Shown: piece after piece, positions 24,612 to 30,071 of the stretch | Numbering within the stretch: the first letter of the stretch is position 1 | Layout: every line of letters begins with the position of its first letter | From: a virus | Virus record (IMG/VR): IMGVR_UViG_3300014932_000113 | Span: 1 to 33,597 of that record | Direction: 5' to 3' (one strand) | DNA: 33,597 bases | Position numbers and translations under genes: made by a program | The notes under the pieces: model-generated | The model's input: only the letters and a program-made list of their open reading frames with translations | Databases searched by the model: none | What the model was told of the DNA's origin: nothing

Positions 24612-24679
24612 GTTACGGAGTAGCTACTTCTTAGTAACAATATAGATAGTATTTAATATAGTAATAAAGACTATTACTA
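24612..24679 (+). promoter_or_regulatory. Two hairpins at the start of the early leader
   Basis: Hairpin 1 closes GTTAC (24612-24616) with GTAAC (24634-24638) and contains the palindrome AGTAGCTACT. Hairpin 2 is an 8-bp stem TAGTAATA (24659-24666) / TATTACTA (24672-24679) with a 5-base loop. Neither is followed by a T run, so they are not terminators. They lie in the first 70 bases of the early RNA and might protect its 5' end or bind a factor. Confidence 0.5.
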
Positions 24680-24681
24680 AA

Positions 24682-24793
24682 TAGAGCTAAAGAGCACAAT
24701 GTAGTCTACATAGAGCTAGAGAGCACTATTCAGTACTATAGCTGTTATTGTTTTTATAAGTCTTTTACACTCCGTAGAGCCTATGGAGCACAT
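24682..24793 (+). repeat. Three copies of a TAGAGC...GAGCAC leader repeat
   Basis: TAGAGCTAAAGAGCACAAT (24682-24700) and TAGAGCTAGAGAGCACTAT (24711-24729) are 29 bases apart. TAGAGCCTATGGAGCACAT (24775-24793) is a third, diverged copy. Between the first two lies the dyad ATGTAG-T-CTACAT (24699-24711). The core AGCTAAAGAGCAC also occurs twice inside early genes. Confidence 0.65.
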
Positions 24794-24913
24794 CTTAGCC
24801 TGTCCAGGCACAACCCTACCCCTTGTTTTAAAAATTACATCAGCGTCATAAATAGCGTTATATATATAATTAAATAATTCTTTTTTTCCCTCCCCACCCT
24901 GGCACTTTAGAGC

Positions 24914-25104
24914 GTTGTTTCTATACCACACTGTTGTATCCACACCACAGTCCTAGCACGTTGCTGCGTTGTTTCTATACCACACTGTTGTTTCTATACA
25001 ACACTTATGATCATGTGTTGTTTTTATACCACACTATCTAACTCTGTCACGTTGCTATATAGTTTCTTTGAAGTTCCTGGAAGAGTGTTGTTTCTACGCA
25101 ACAG
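24914..25104 (+). repeat. Array of six 18-bp iteron- or operator-like repeats
   Basis: Consensus GTTGTTTCTATACCACAC. Copies start at 24914, 24933, 24968, 24987, 25017 and 25087; the first four form two pairs with exactly 19-base spacing, and the 26-base block 24912-24937 recurs without change at 24966-24991. The unit is a weak dyad (GTTGT at one end, ACAAC or ACCAC at the other; the 24987 copy is most symmetric). A seventh copy in inverted orientation lies at 25536-25553. Such arrays serve as replication-initiator or repressor sites in phages and plasmids; which applies here is open. Confidence 0.8.
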
Positions 25105-25154
25105 TCTGGTGAGTCTGTCCCCATTACTATGTGGTTGCACCAAAGCTGTGCAGG

Positions 25155-25326
25155 TTTCATAATGTGGAACAGGCTGCAGAGATTTCACCATATGAAATGG
25201 AGGAGAAAGTGCTTAAAAAATAGGCATTTCATAATGTGACATTTATTATCAACAACTTACGATAACTTCAGACTATCCAATCACTACCCATTATTGAGTA
25301 GACCTATCGGGCCTTTTCATAATGTG
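25155..25326 (+). repeat. Three exact copies of TTTCATAATGTG with related dyads
   Basis: The 12-mer occurs at 25155-25166, 25227-25238 and 25315-25326. Related palindromic sites lie close: ATTTCA-CCATA-TGAAAT (25182-25198) and TTTCACATTGTGAGAAA (25490-25506). The common TTTCA half-site points to a dimeric DNA-binding protein. The core TCATAATGT also covers the -35 of the late promoter. Confidence 0.7.
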
Positions 25327-25535
25327 CAATTCAATTCTAAAGCCCTTTATAGGCTCTCTCAGCCCTTTTCCGTGATTCCCTTGCCTTAGTATGTCCAAGC
25401 GACGATCTCGATTTTCCTGGTGTAAACCCTAATACATATAGAACCCATGTCTTATGACTTTTTGTTATATCGCCCAACTGTGAACTACATTTCACATTGT
25501 GAGAAAACCCCTAAACTAAGGGTTATCCCTAATAG

Positions 25536-25553
25536 CTGTGGTGTCGAAACAAC
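25536..25553 (-). repeat. Inverted seventh copy of the 18-bp repeat
   Basis: Read on the minus strand this is GTTGTTTCGACACCACAG, matching the repeat consensus at 15 of 18 positions. It lies 430 bases from the main array and 100 bases before the first early gene, in opposite orientation. Confidence 0.7.
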
Positions 25554-25605
25554 ACTTTATTCATTACAATAAATACATCGGAACAGAACAACGAACCGAT
25601 ACAAA

Positions 25606-25620
25606 TGAGAATGATTCTCA
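25606..25620. promoter_or_regulatory. 15-bp perfect palindrome, Fur-box-like
   Basis: TGAGAAT-G-ATTCTCA is a perfect inverted repeat around one central base, 33 bases before the first early ATG. It differs from the 7-1-7 Fur pattern TGATAAT-n-ATTATCA at two symmetric positions. It lies downstream of the early promoter, so a bound protein would act as a roadblock, or the site serves a promoter not recognised here. Confidence 0.5.
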
Positions 25621-25652
25621 AATGATTACTAACCAATAAGGAATAGAACAAA

Positions 25653-25841
25653 ATGGCAATTACCAAAAAAGAAGCTCAAAAGATTAGCTCACTATTCAAT
25701 AGTGTGACTGTGGCTCTTACCCATATCCAAACCACTAAAGATGGATATGAAGATTTCATTCAATGGGCTAAGTGGCACAATGAAGCCTGTCAAGAGCTTC
25801 TAGACAATCACAAGATCGACGTAGTTCAATTCAAAATCTAA
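25653..25841 (+). CDS. First early gene, small unknown protein
   Basis: A 62-residue protein, MAITKKEAQKISSLFNSVTV at the start, helical throughout, with a mid-part rich in Trp and His (DFIQWAKWHNEACQELLDNH). AAGGA lies upstream. It opens the early gene chain. No motif of known function was recognised; a host-takeover role would be a guess from place. Confidence 0.65.
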   Translation: MAITKKEAQKISSLFNSVTVALTHIQTTKDGYEDFIQWAKWHNEACQELLDNHKIDVVQFKI

Positions 25842-25852
25842 GGAATATAAAA

Positions 25853-26047
25853 ATGGAAACTTTAATCTACGGCTTAGCTAAAGGCGAAACTAAAAGCTAT
25901 ATGGAAACTCTGTTAGCTACTCAATGCAAGACTGAGCAAGACATCGCTAAGGTGCTCTCAGTAGCTAAAGAGCACGGCTTTCACTCTTTTAGGATCGCTA
26001 CTTATAATGGCGAAAAGCCTAATTTTGCTAACACTTTAAACATCTAA
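25853..26047 (+). CDS. Small early protein
   Basis: A 64-residue protein with METLIYGLAKGETKSYMETL and HGFHSFRIATYNGEKPNF. I recall short phage proteins of the form IYGxxKGET...HSFRxxxxDGxxPxF in early gene clusters; none has an assigned role to my knowledge. It has AAGGA eight bases before its ATG. The codons near 25952-25975 also form an inverted repeat (GTGCTCT...AGAGCAC). Confidence 0.68.
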   Translation: METLIYGLAKGETKSYMETLLATQCKTEQDIAKVLSVAKEHGFHSFRIATYNGEKPNFANTLNI

Positions 26048-26058
26048 GGAATATGAAA

Positions 26059-26136
26059 ATGAAAAATTGGCAAGCCGTACTCCTCACAATCGCTCTATTC
26101 ATCGTGGCACAGATTGTATGGCACTATACTAAATAG
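26059..26136 (+). CDS. Very small single-pass membrane protein
   Basis: A 25-residue protein, MKNWQAVLLTIALFIVAQIV followed by WHYTK: one hydrophobic segment with a short basic tail. ATG 26059 keeps the same spacing to AAGGA as in the gene before; an ATG six bases earlier is possible. Its stop codon is the last base before the hammerhead stem I. Small membrane peptides are frequent in phage early regions. Confidence 0.55.
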   Translation: MKNWQAVLLTIALFIVAQIVWHYTK

Positions 26137-26187
26137 GCTAACTGATGAGGCTTGATGAGCCGAAACACTCGAGAGAGTGTATTAGTC
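26136..26187 (+). ncRNA. Type I hammerhead ribozyme
   Basis: All core positions fit. Stem I 5' strand GGCTAA (26136-26141), CTGATGA (26142-26148), stem II GGCT/AGCC (26149-26152, 26158-26161) with loop TGATG, GAAA (26162-26165), stem III CACTC/GAGTG (26166-26170, 26175-26179) with a GAGA tetraloop, then T26180 pairing with A26165, A26181 as the nucleotide at the cleavage site, and stem I 3' strand TTAGTC (26182-26187), which pairs with GGCTAA over six pairs including one G-U. Both ends of the RNA lie in stem I, so it is type I; cleavage is expected after A26181. It is in the early transcript strand, between two small genes, starting on a stop codon. Cleavage has not been shown here. Confidence 0.88.
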
Positions 26188-26221
26188 AAACGAAACACTA
26201 CCCTTAAAGGAAATAGAAACC

Positions 26222-26383
26222 ATGAGCACAAGAAATTATCTTATTGAACAGTATTTAGATTTTCGTAATAACTATCTGACCATCGATACATTCGCTGACC
26301 ATCAAGGCATGACAAACGAGCAAGCCAAAGCACTAATCGATTTAGGCAGAGACTTATTTAATACTAAAAACATTCACGCATAG
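26222..26383 (+). CDS. Small early protein, possible helix-turn-helix
   Basis: A 53-residue frame, MSTRNYLIEQYLDFRNNYLT at the start, then IDTFADHQGMTNEQAKALID, which has the spacing of a helix-turn-helix. I recall small early phage proteins of similar form (YLDFxNNxLTxxxFA). AAAGGA lies upstream. It is the first gene after the ribozyme, so it would head the 3' cleavage product, which would carry a 5'-hydroxyl end. DNA binding is a guess. Confidence 0.65.
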   Translation: MSTRNYLIEQYLDFRNNYLTIDTFADHQGMTNEQAKALIDLGRDLFNTKNIHA

Positions 26384-26394
26384 GATATAAACAA

Positions 26395-26622
26395 ATGAAA
26401 AACGCACAAACAATCACAGGCACTCTAGAAATAATCAAACGCTTACCATCAAGCTATTTCGGAAACCCTCGATATCTGTTGAGTGTCGGAGGTGTTGAGT
26501 GTTGCACCTCTGTTAATGCTATGCTCGCATATAGCATTACAAACCATGACGGCAAACAAGTAGAGGCATTAATCGGCTTATATCGTGGCAAATCAACTAT
26601 CGAAACTGTAAAGGAAATCTAA
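26395..26622 (+). CDS. Small early protein
   Basis: A 75-residue beta-rich protein: TGTLEIIKRLPSSYFGNPRY near the start, then VNAMLAYSITNHDGKQVEAL and IGLYRGKSTIETVKEI. This form is common in phage early clusters by my recollection, without a known function. It ends one base before the next ATG. Confidence 0.68.
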   Translation: MKNAQTITGTLEIIKRLPSSYFGNPRYLLSVGGVECCTSVNAMLAYSITNHDGKQVEALIGLYRGKSTIETVKEI

Positions 26623-26623
26623 T

Positions 26624-26857
26624 ATGAAAATCACCCCAATCAAATCCAATATGACTCAATTAGACCTCGCTGATGGCACTAGAGTGCTCTTTAGCTACTC
26701 TACCCCTGTGGCTTGCTTCGAGCCTCGTTTAGGCTATCTCAAAACCGCTAAGAAATGGAGTCAAACAACAACCCGCCACATCAACCATTGGCTTGATGGT
26801 GTCGAGGCTACACAAGCCGAACAAGTATTTTTTGATAACCTTGTACATGGAGCGTAA
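26624..26857 (+). CDS. Small early protein, DUF8033-like
   Basis: A 77-residue protein with MKITPIKSNMTQLDLADGTR, VLFSYSTPVACFEP, YLKTAKKWSQTTTRHINHWL. I recall this as a phage domain of unknown function (DUF8033, by memory). It includes the inverse of the 13-base AGCTAAAGAGCAC element at 26684-26696. Function unknown. Confidence 0.7.
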   Translation: MKITPIKSNMTQLDLADGTRVLFSYSTPVACFEPRLGYLKTAKKWSQTTTRHINHWLDGVEATQAEQVFFDNLVHGA

Positions 26858-26861
26858 GCAA

Positions 26862-27056
26862 ATGGAAAAAATCATTTATATCGAAGCTCGGAAAAACTAT
26901 GGTGCATGGGTTTACTATCCCGCTTGCCCTCAGTCTGAACTCTTCGCAGAAATTGCGAAGGCTAAAACGCTCTCTATCGACACAATTAAATTCATTGAGA
27001 AGCTAGGTTACAAAGTAGAAAAGAAAGCCGAACAACCTTTAGGATGGAGCAAATAA
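26862..27056 (+). CDS. Small early protein
   Basis: A 64-residue protein (MEKIIYIEARKNYGAWVYYP; CPQSELFAEIAKAKTLSIDT). The start at 26862 is chosen for its GGAG, which lies in the end of the preceding gene; the open frame goes further upstream inside that gene. No motif of known function recognised. Confidence 0.62.
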   Translation: MEKIIYIEARKNYGAWVYYPACPQSELFAEIAKAKTLSIDTIKFIEKLGYKVEKKAEQPLGWSK

Positions 27057-27058
27057 TT

Positions 27059-27466
27059 ATGATCAACTTAGACCAATACAAAACCACAAACGAATCCGCA
27101 ATATATAAAAATATTCCCATCGAAATTCTGGGCGAGGTAAGAGCTTATTTTAAAGCGGAGGGTGTGAAAATTCGTGTCCGCTATCGTGGACAACGCAACA
27201 ACCCAAACGATAGACGCCCTCAGCATAATAGGTGGAATTGGTGTCTCCCTCAGTTCGCAGATAGATTTAGTGTCTATTACGCTGACAGTCGCAAAGCTCC
27301 TACCTATCAAGCATGGGTAGCACCTAAGCAATCACGCACCCTCTACGAGTTCCACAAAGCCGTGATCACGACTGCCTACTGCTACGCTGACAGTCTCGAA
27401 GAGGCTCAACGCATGATGGGTAGTGGCTCTGTGTTTGTATCAGTCAGAAAGGTAGGTGCAGAATGA
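27059..27466 (+). CDS. Early protein of unknown function
   Basis: A 135-residue protein from ATG 27059, which has GGAG nine bases upstream. The middle is basic and aromatic (IRVRYRGQRNNPNDRRPQHN, WNWCLPQFADRFSVYY) and may bind nucleic acid; a helical C-terminus follows. It ends in an ATGA overlap with the next gene. Nothing in the protein identifies a family with confidence. Confidence 0.62.
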   Translation: MINLDQYKTTNESAIYKNIPIEILGEVRAYFKAEGVKIRVRYRGQRNNPNDRRPQHNRWNWCLPQFADRFSVYYADSRKAPTYQAWVAPKQSRTLYEFHKAVITTAYCYADSLEEAQRMMGSGSVFVSVRKVGAE

Positions 27467-27633
27467 TTTATTTAATGTCAGAGGTCTATGACCACTTAAT
27501 GCAAAATCATACTATGGTGGATTTTGTGGATTCGTTCCCCGAATCTTGGATTGATGAGGAGGAGGGCGAAATCTATTTAGCTAAAAAAAGTGGTGTTGCT
27601 CTCTTTAAAATCAAAATGGAGGTAATGAAATGA
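27463..27633 (+). CDS. Small acidic early protein
   Basis: A 56-residue frame starting on an ATGA overlap and ending on one with the next gene. It has MVDFVDSFPESWIDEEEGEI and a short hydrophobic end. Coupling on both sides supports it. Function unknown. Confidence 0.6.
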   Translation: MIYLMSEVYDHLMQNHTMVDFVDSFPESWIDEEEGEIYLAKKSGVALFKIKMEVMK

Positions 27634-27866
27634 AAACTTATGCGATGTTTTACGATGATTGCGAAATACATGTCACGCTAAAGGTAGGCACTCTAGAAAG
27701 CCTTGATTCGCTCCGTGAGGAGCTTATCGAGACTCTAAAGGGTAACCCCACACTTGAGCGAGGATATGCGGAGCAGTACCCCTTTTATCAAGCGGATTGG
27801 GAAGTGGTGGGCTATGGTTGGGAGAAACCTAGCTTTGATATGTCTACTATTTTGGAGGTGAATTGA
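27630..27866 (+). CDS. Small acidic early protein
   Basis: A 78-residue protein (MKTYAMFYDDCEIHVTLKVG; SLREELIETLKGNPTLERGY) with GGAG upstream of its ATG inside the preceding gene. Predicted beta strands flank a helix. It shares TGATG with the next start. No family recognised. Confidence 0.6.
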   Translation: MKTYAMFYDDCEIHVTLKVGTLESLDSLREELIETLKGNPTLERGYAEQYPFYQADWEVVGYGWEKPSFDMSTILEVN

Positions 27867-28036
27867 TGAACTACACACTAGAAAACTTGTTCCAATCCAT
27901 TAACGATATATTTGAGCAAGTAGACGAGGGACGGATGACATTAGATGATGGCGAGGCATTAGCATTGAAATGTTGCAAAGCCTTCACACGCATGACAGAA
28001 GTAAAACAATGGAAAAAGGAGCATATCAATGAATGA
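27866..28036 (+). CDS. Small helical early protein
   Basis: A 56-residue frame (MNYTLENLFQSINDIFEQVD at the start; EALALKCCKAFTRMTEVKQW). TTTGGAGG precedes it. It overlaps its neighbours by one and eight bases. Function unknown. Confidence 0.58.
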   Translation: MNYTLENLFQSINDIFEQVDEGRMTLDDGEALALKCCKAFTRMTEVKQWKKEHINE

Positions 28037-28244
28037 CTTCCACGCACACCTAACCAAACCCATAAACTACGCATCTTTGGAGGTTGATGGAATCGACACA
28101 AGAGACTATCCCGACTTCTGCGATGCCTACTTCTCGCACGGAGAATACGAAGATGGCGAGGAAATGAGTGACGCAGCCCTCCAGGATTTGAGCGAAAAAA
28201 ATCCTAATTTGTTATATGATAAGATTATCGAAGTAATTTACTAA
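28029..28244 (+). CDS. Small acidic early protein
   Basis: A 71-residue protein, strongly acidic, with LEVDGIDTRDYPDFCDAYFS and GEEMSDAALQDLSEKNPNLL. AAGGAG lies seven bases before the ATG. The DxRDYPDFxDAY block occurs in small proteins of other phages by my recollection, with no known role; acidic proteins of this kind may mimic DNA, which is a guess. Confidence 0.66.
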   Translation: MNDFHAHLTKPINYASLEVDGIDTRDYPDFCDAYFSHGEYEDGEEMSDAALQDLSEKNPNLLYDKIIEVIY

Positions 28245-28256
28245 GGAGCTACACGC

Positions 28257-28430
28257 ATGAACCACACTATATTTTTTAACACTAAAGACTTGCTATTGAC
28301 TTGGCTCGATGAGAACTTCCCCGATGCTGTCCTCGCACACGTGGAGGCTGACGGAGCACGATATGAGACCGATGACTGTACACTCGAAACTAAAGGCAAC
28401 AACTTAACCCTGATTTTTAAAACAATCTAA
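28257..28430 (+). CDS. Small early protein
   Basis: A 57-residue frame after AAGGAG, starting MNHTIFFNTKDLLLTWLDEN and ending NNLTLIFKTI. It lies between two better-supported small genes with 12-base gaps on both sides. No family recognised. Confidence 0.58.
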   Translation: MNHTIFFNTKDLLLTWLDENFPDAVLAHVEADGARYETDDCTLETKGNNLTLIFKTI

Positions 28431-28441
28431 GGAGCATACAA

Positions 28442-28726
28442 ATGTATAACAATAACGCTTATTACGAACCCGAAGACGGAGACGACGAGGAAGTGTTCGA
28501 GCAAGCCGTGGTCGAGTACGCTAACGAATTGATGCTTGATGAGTGCAACCCGATGGAGAATTGGAACGAGGGAATAATCGAGATTGGTTTAGATGATTCA
28601 GACTATCCGACACCTTCCCACGCACCTATGGAGATTGTCCAAAAGGTAATAGAATATTGGCACGAGAGAGCGATTCATAGAGCTACGAGGCACTATGAAG
28701 ATCATCCAGAATACTTGTATGATTAG
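28442..28726 (+). CDS. Acidic early protein
   Basis: A 94-residue protein of high negative charge (YYEPEDGDDEEVFEQAVVEY at the start; APMEIVQKVIEYWHERAIHR near the end). AAGGAG lies seven bases upstream of the ATG. Function unknown. Confidence 0.62.
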   Translation: MYNNNAYYEPEDGDDEEVFEQAVVEYANELMLDECNPMENWNEGIIEIGLDDSDYPTPSHAPMEIVQKVIEYWHERAIHRATRHYEDHPEYLYD

Positions 28727-28744
28727 TCCTATCTCGCCTATAAT
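28715..28744 (+). promoter_or_regulatory. Weak candidate promoter in the early chain
   Basis: TATAAT at 28739-28744 with TTGTAT (28715-28720) 18 bases before it, in the only gap longer than 50 bases between small early genes here. The -35 matches at three positions, so this is a weak candidate that could boost the distal early genes. Confidence 0.3.
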
Positions 28745-28779
28745 AGCTATACCTTACCAACTACCGAGGAGAAAACCTG

Positions 28780-28953
28780 ATGACCAACTTACAAGACGAG
28801 ATGTTCCCCGAAGAAGCGAAGCTGATGTGGGAAGAGTTTTGTTATCACAACATGATGTGCGATGCTGTGGCACTTATGTTAAAATATGGGCGTGACAAAG
28901 TAATCAACGATATTGTTGATATGTACGAATCTGCGGAGGCTATAAATGACTGA
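28780..28953 (+). CDS. Small early protein
   Basis: A 57-residue helical frame (MTNLQDEMFPEEAKLMWEEF; KYGRDKVINDIVDMYESAEA), preceded by GAGGAG and overlapping the next gene by eight bases. Met-rich. Function unknown. Confidence 0.6.
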   Translation: MTNLQDEMFPEEAKLMWEEFCYHNMMCDAVALMLKYGRDKVINDIVDMYESAEAIND

Positions 28954-29296
28954 AAACTTAATTAAACAACTACGTGCATACGCAGATAACGATGAATATG
29001 TCGTTACTCGCAATCTTTTGCTACGTGCAGCGGACGCACTAGAGGCCCAAGAAGATAACCGCAAAGCCTTATGGAATAAGGTTCTAAACGATAGTCAGAA
29101 CTTTTTAGATGCTGAACGCTATCGTTGGCTTCGTGATGGCTCGTGGGATGTACCACAAGAAGAGATAGCACCTGCCATTGTGATGTGTGATGGTAAGATG
29201 ACTACGCACGTGTGGCTCACAGGCGATCATGTAGACCAAGCCGTTGATTCGTGGATGACTAAAGAATTTAAACGTAAGGAGACTAAGAGTGAGTGA
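28946..29296 (+). CDS. Early protein with ERYRWLRD motif
   Basis: A 116-residue protein with MTENLIKQLRAYADNDEYVV, a helical LLLRAADALEAQEDN, LDAERYRWLRDGSWD (about 54-68) and a C-terminal HVDQAVDSWMTKEFK. I recall ERYRWLRD proteins from many phage genomes, none with a known role. It overlaps its neighbours by eight bases at both ends. Confidence 0.68.
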   Translation: MTENLIKQLRAYADNDEYVVTRNLLLRAADALEAQEDNRKALWNKVLNDSQNFLDAERYRWLRDGSWDVPQEEIAPAIVMCDGKMTTHVWLTGDHVDQAVDSWMTKEFKRKETKSE

Positions 29297-29546
29297 TATT
29301 ACAGTTAAAATAGATGTGGCGATGTGGCTTAATAATAAAGGACATGTAGAGTTATTTTTTGAAGATGAGCCTAAACCTATTGAGTCTCTTTCTCTATTAG
29401 ATTTACTTCGTTGGGAGCTTAACTCGCACAAAGTATTTAATACAGATACACTTGATAGAGACGATGCTAAGAAGTTTATCAAGCTAAAAAAAGTATTGAC
29501 ACAATGCTTAGACCATTTGAATCGTGAGCTTACTAGTGCTAAGTAA
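29289..29546 (+). CDS. Small early protein
   Basis: An 85-residue protein starting at GTG, chosen because AAGGAG lies at good spacing and no ATG follows closely. It has a beta-rich first half and a helical end (DAKKFIKLKKVLTQCLDHLN). Function unknown. Confidence 0.58.
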   Translation: MSDITVKIDVAMWLNNKGHVELFFEDEPKPIESLSLLDLLRWELNSHKVFNTDTLDRDDAKKFIKLKKVLTQCLDHLNRELTSAK

Positions 29547-29688
29547 ATATTGGGTACACGATGAGGACGGCTTATCCCTTAGATGGTTTTATACTAAAGC
29601 TGAGGCTCTCGCATTCGTAGGCTCTAACGCATGGACTATCGAGCTAAGAAAAGCTCCTAAGTTCGAGTTTGAGGAGGCATTATTTTGA
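29536..29688 (+). CDS. Small early protein, non-ATG start
   Basis: About 50 residues, with KYWVHDEDGLSLRWFYTKAE and ALAFVGSNAWTIELRKAPKF. This is a recognisable small phage protein form (YWVxDExGxSLRWFxTKxEA) by recollection. GTG at 29536 or 29524 must serve as the start, both inside the gene before. No ATG is available. Confidence 0.6.
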   Translation: MLSKYWVHDEDGLSLRWFYTKAEALAFVGSNAWTIELRKAPKFEFEEALF

Positions 29689-29804
29689 GCTTTACTATCT
29701 ACCAAGTAGACGGCTTAAAGGTGATACAATGGTTTAATACTACGGATGCACTCTTAGCTAGTATGCTTGCTAACCCTAATGACGCTTATCATAGGAATGT
29801 ATAA
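29685..29804 (+). CDS. Very small early protein, TTG start
   Basis: A 39-residue frame with a TTG start eight bases after AGGAGG, the strongest ribosome-binding site in this stretch, and a start overlapping the stop of the gene before. The product ends just at the ATG of the next frame. The strong site supports translation; function unknown. Confidence 0.5.
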   Translation: MSFTIYQVDGLKVIQWFNTTDALLASMLANPNDAYHRNV

Positions 29805-29902
29805 TGAAATTTAATAACTTAGAAGCATTATTGATTATTGTATTATGTATTACTAGTGTAGTAGATACTATTTTTAACGTATTAACTTATATCAGAGGAT
29901 AA
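29804..29902 (+). CDS. Very small membrane protein
   Basis: A 32-residue frame with one hydrophobic segment (LEALLIIVLCITSVVDTIFN). The start overlaps the stop before by one base (TAATG), and TAGGAATG lies upstream. Similar in kind to the 25-residue membrane peptide beside the ribozyme. Confidence 0.5.
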   Translation: MKFNNLEALLIIVLCITSVVDTIFNVLTYIRG

Positions 29903-29903
29903 C

Positions 29904-30071
29904 ATGACTGACGCAGAATTAAAATCTATATTAAATCGTGGTGGTATTGGTGAAACTCTCTACGAAGGTGAAGTAGGAGAAATGAACATGACCACATGGA
30001 GAAAATTAGCAGAAGTATTTAAAGATTATTATGATTTACAGAGATATAATGAAGATAATGCCAGAAGTTAA
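29904..30071 (+). CDS. Small early protein
   Basis: A 55-residue frame (MTDAELKSILNRGGIGETLY; TTWRKLAEVFKDYYDLQRYN), with AGAGGA before the ATG and one base after the preceding stop. It is probably helical. Function unknown. Confidence 0.55.
   Translation: MTDAELKSILNRGGIGETLYEGEVGEMNMTTWRKLAEVFKDYYDLQRYNEDNARS

Larger units (their letters stand above)
24468..25652. other. Control region without a convincing gene
   Basis: This 1.2-kb gap separates the divergent late and early blocks. It holds two consensus promoters at the left end, three hairpin-forming segments, and four separate families of short repeats described in their own entries. The stretch at about 25330-25480 shows nothing clear except short GCCCTTT repeats. 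Only tiny or repeat-based reading frames occur. A replication origin in the repeat section is possible but not shown. Confidence 0.75.

Noticed and set aside
24840-24900. T run after an AT-rich stretch as an early-leader terminator
   Set aside because: The preceding sequence can form only AT-rich pairing with no GC stem, so it does not fit an intrinsic terminator.
24716-24943. A 75-codon minus-strand frame in the control region
   Set aside because: It starts at GTG within the repeat array, has no ribosome site, runs over two repeat families, and lies against the early transcript.
25162-25239. A 25-codon plus-strand frame beginning in one TTTCATAATGTG copy and ending in the next
   Set aside because: Its start and stop come from the repeat itself, there is no ribosome site, and the product has no recognisable feature.
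25506-25524. AACCC/GGGTT hairpin in the control region
   Set aside because: Five base pairs with a nine-base loop and no T run; it could be chance in this sequence.
29105-29482. A 125-codon minus-strand frame
   Set aside because: It is antisense to two well-placed early genes and its Ser/Leu-rich product is typical of antisense shadows.
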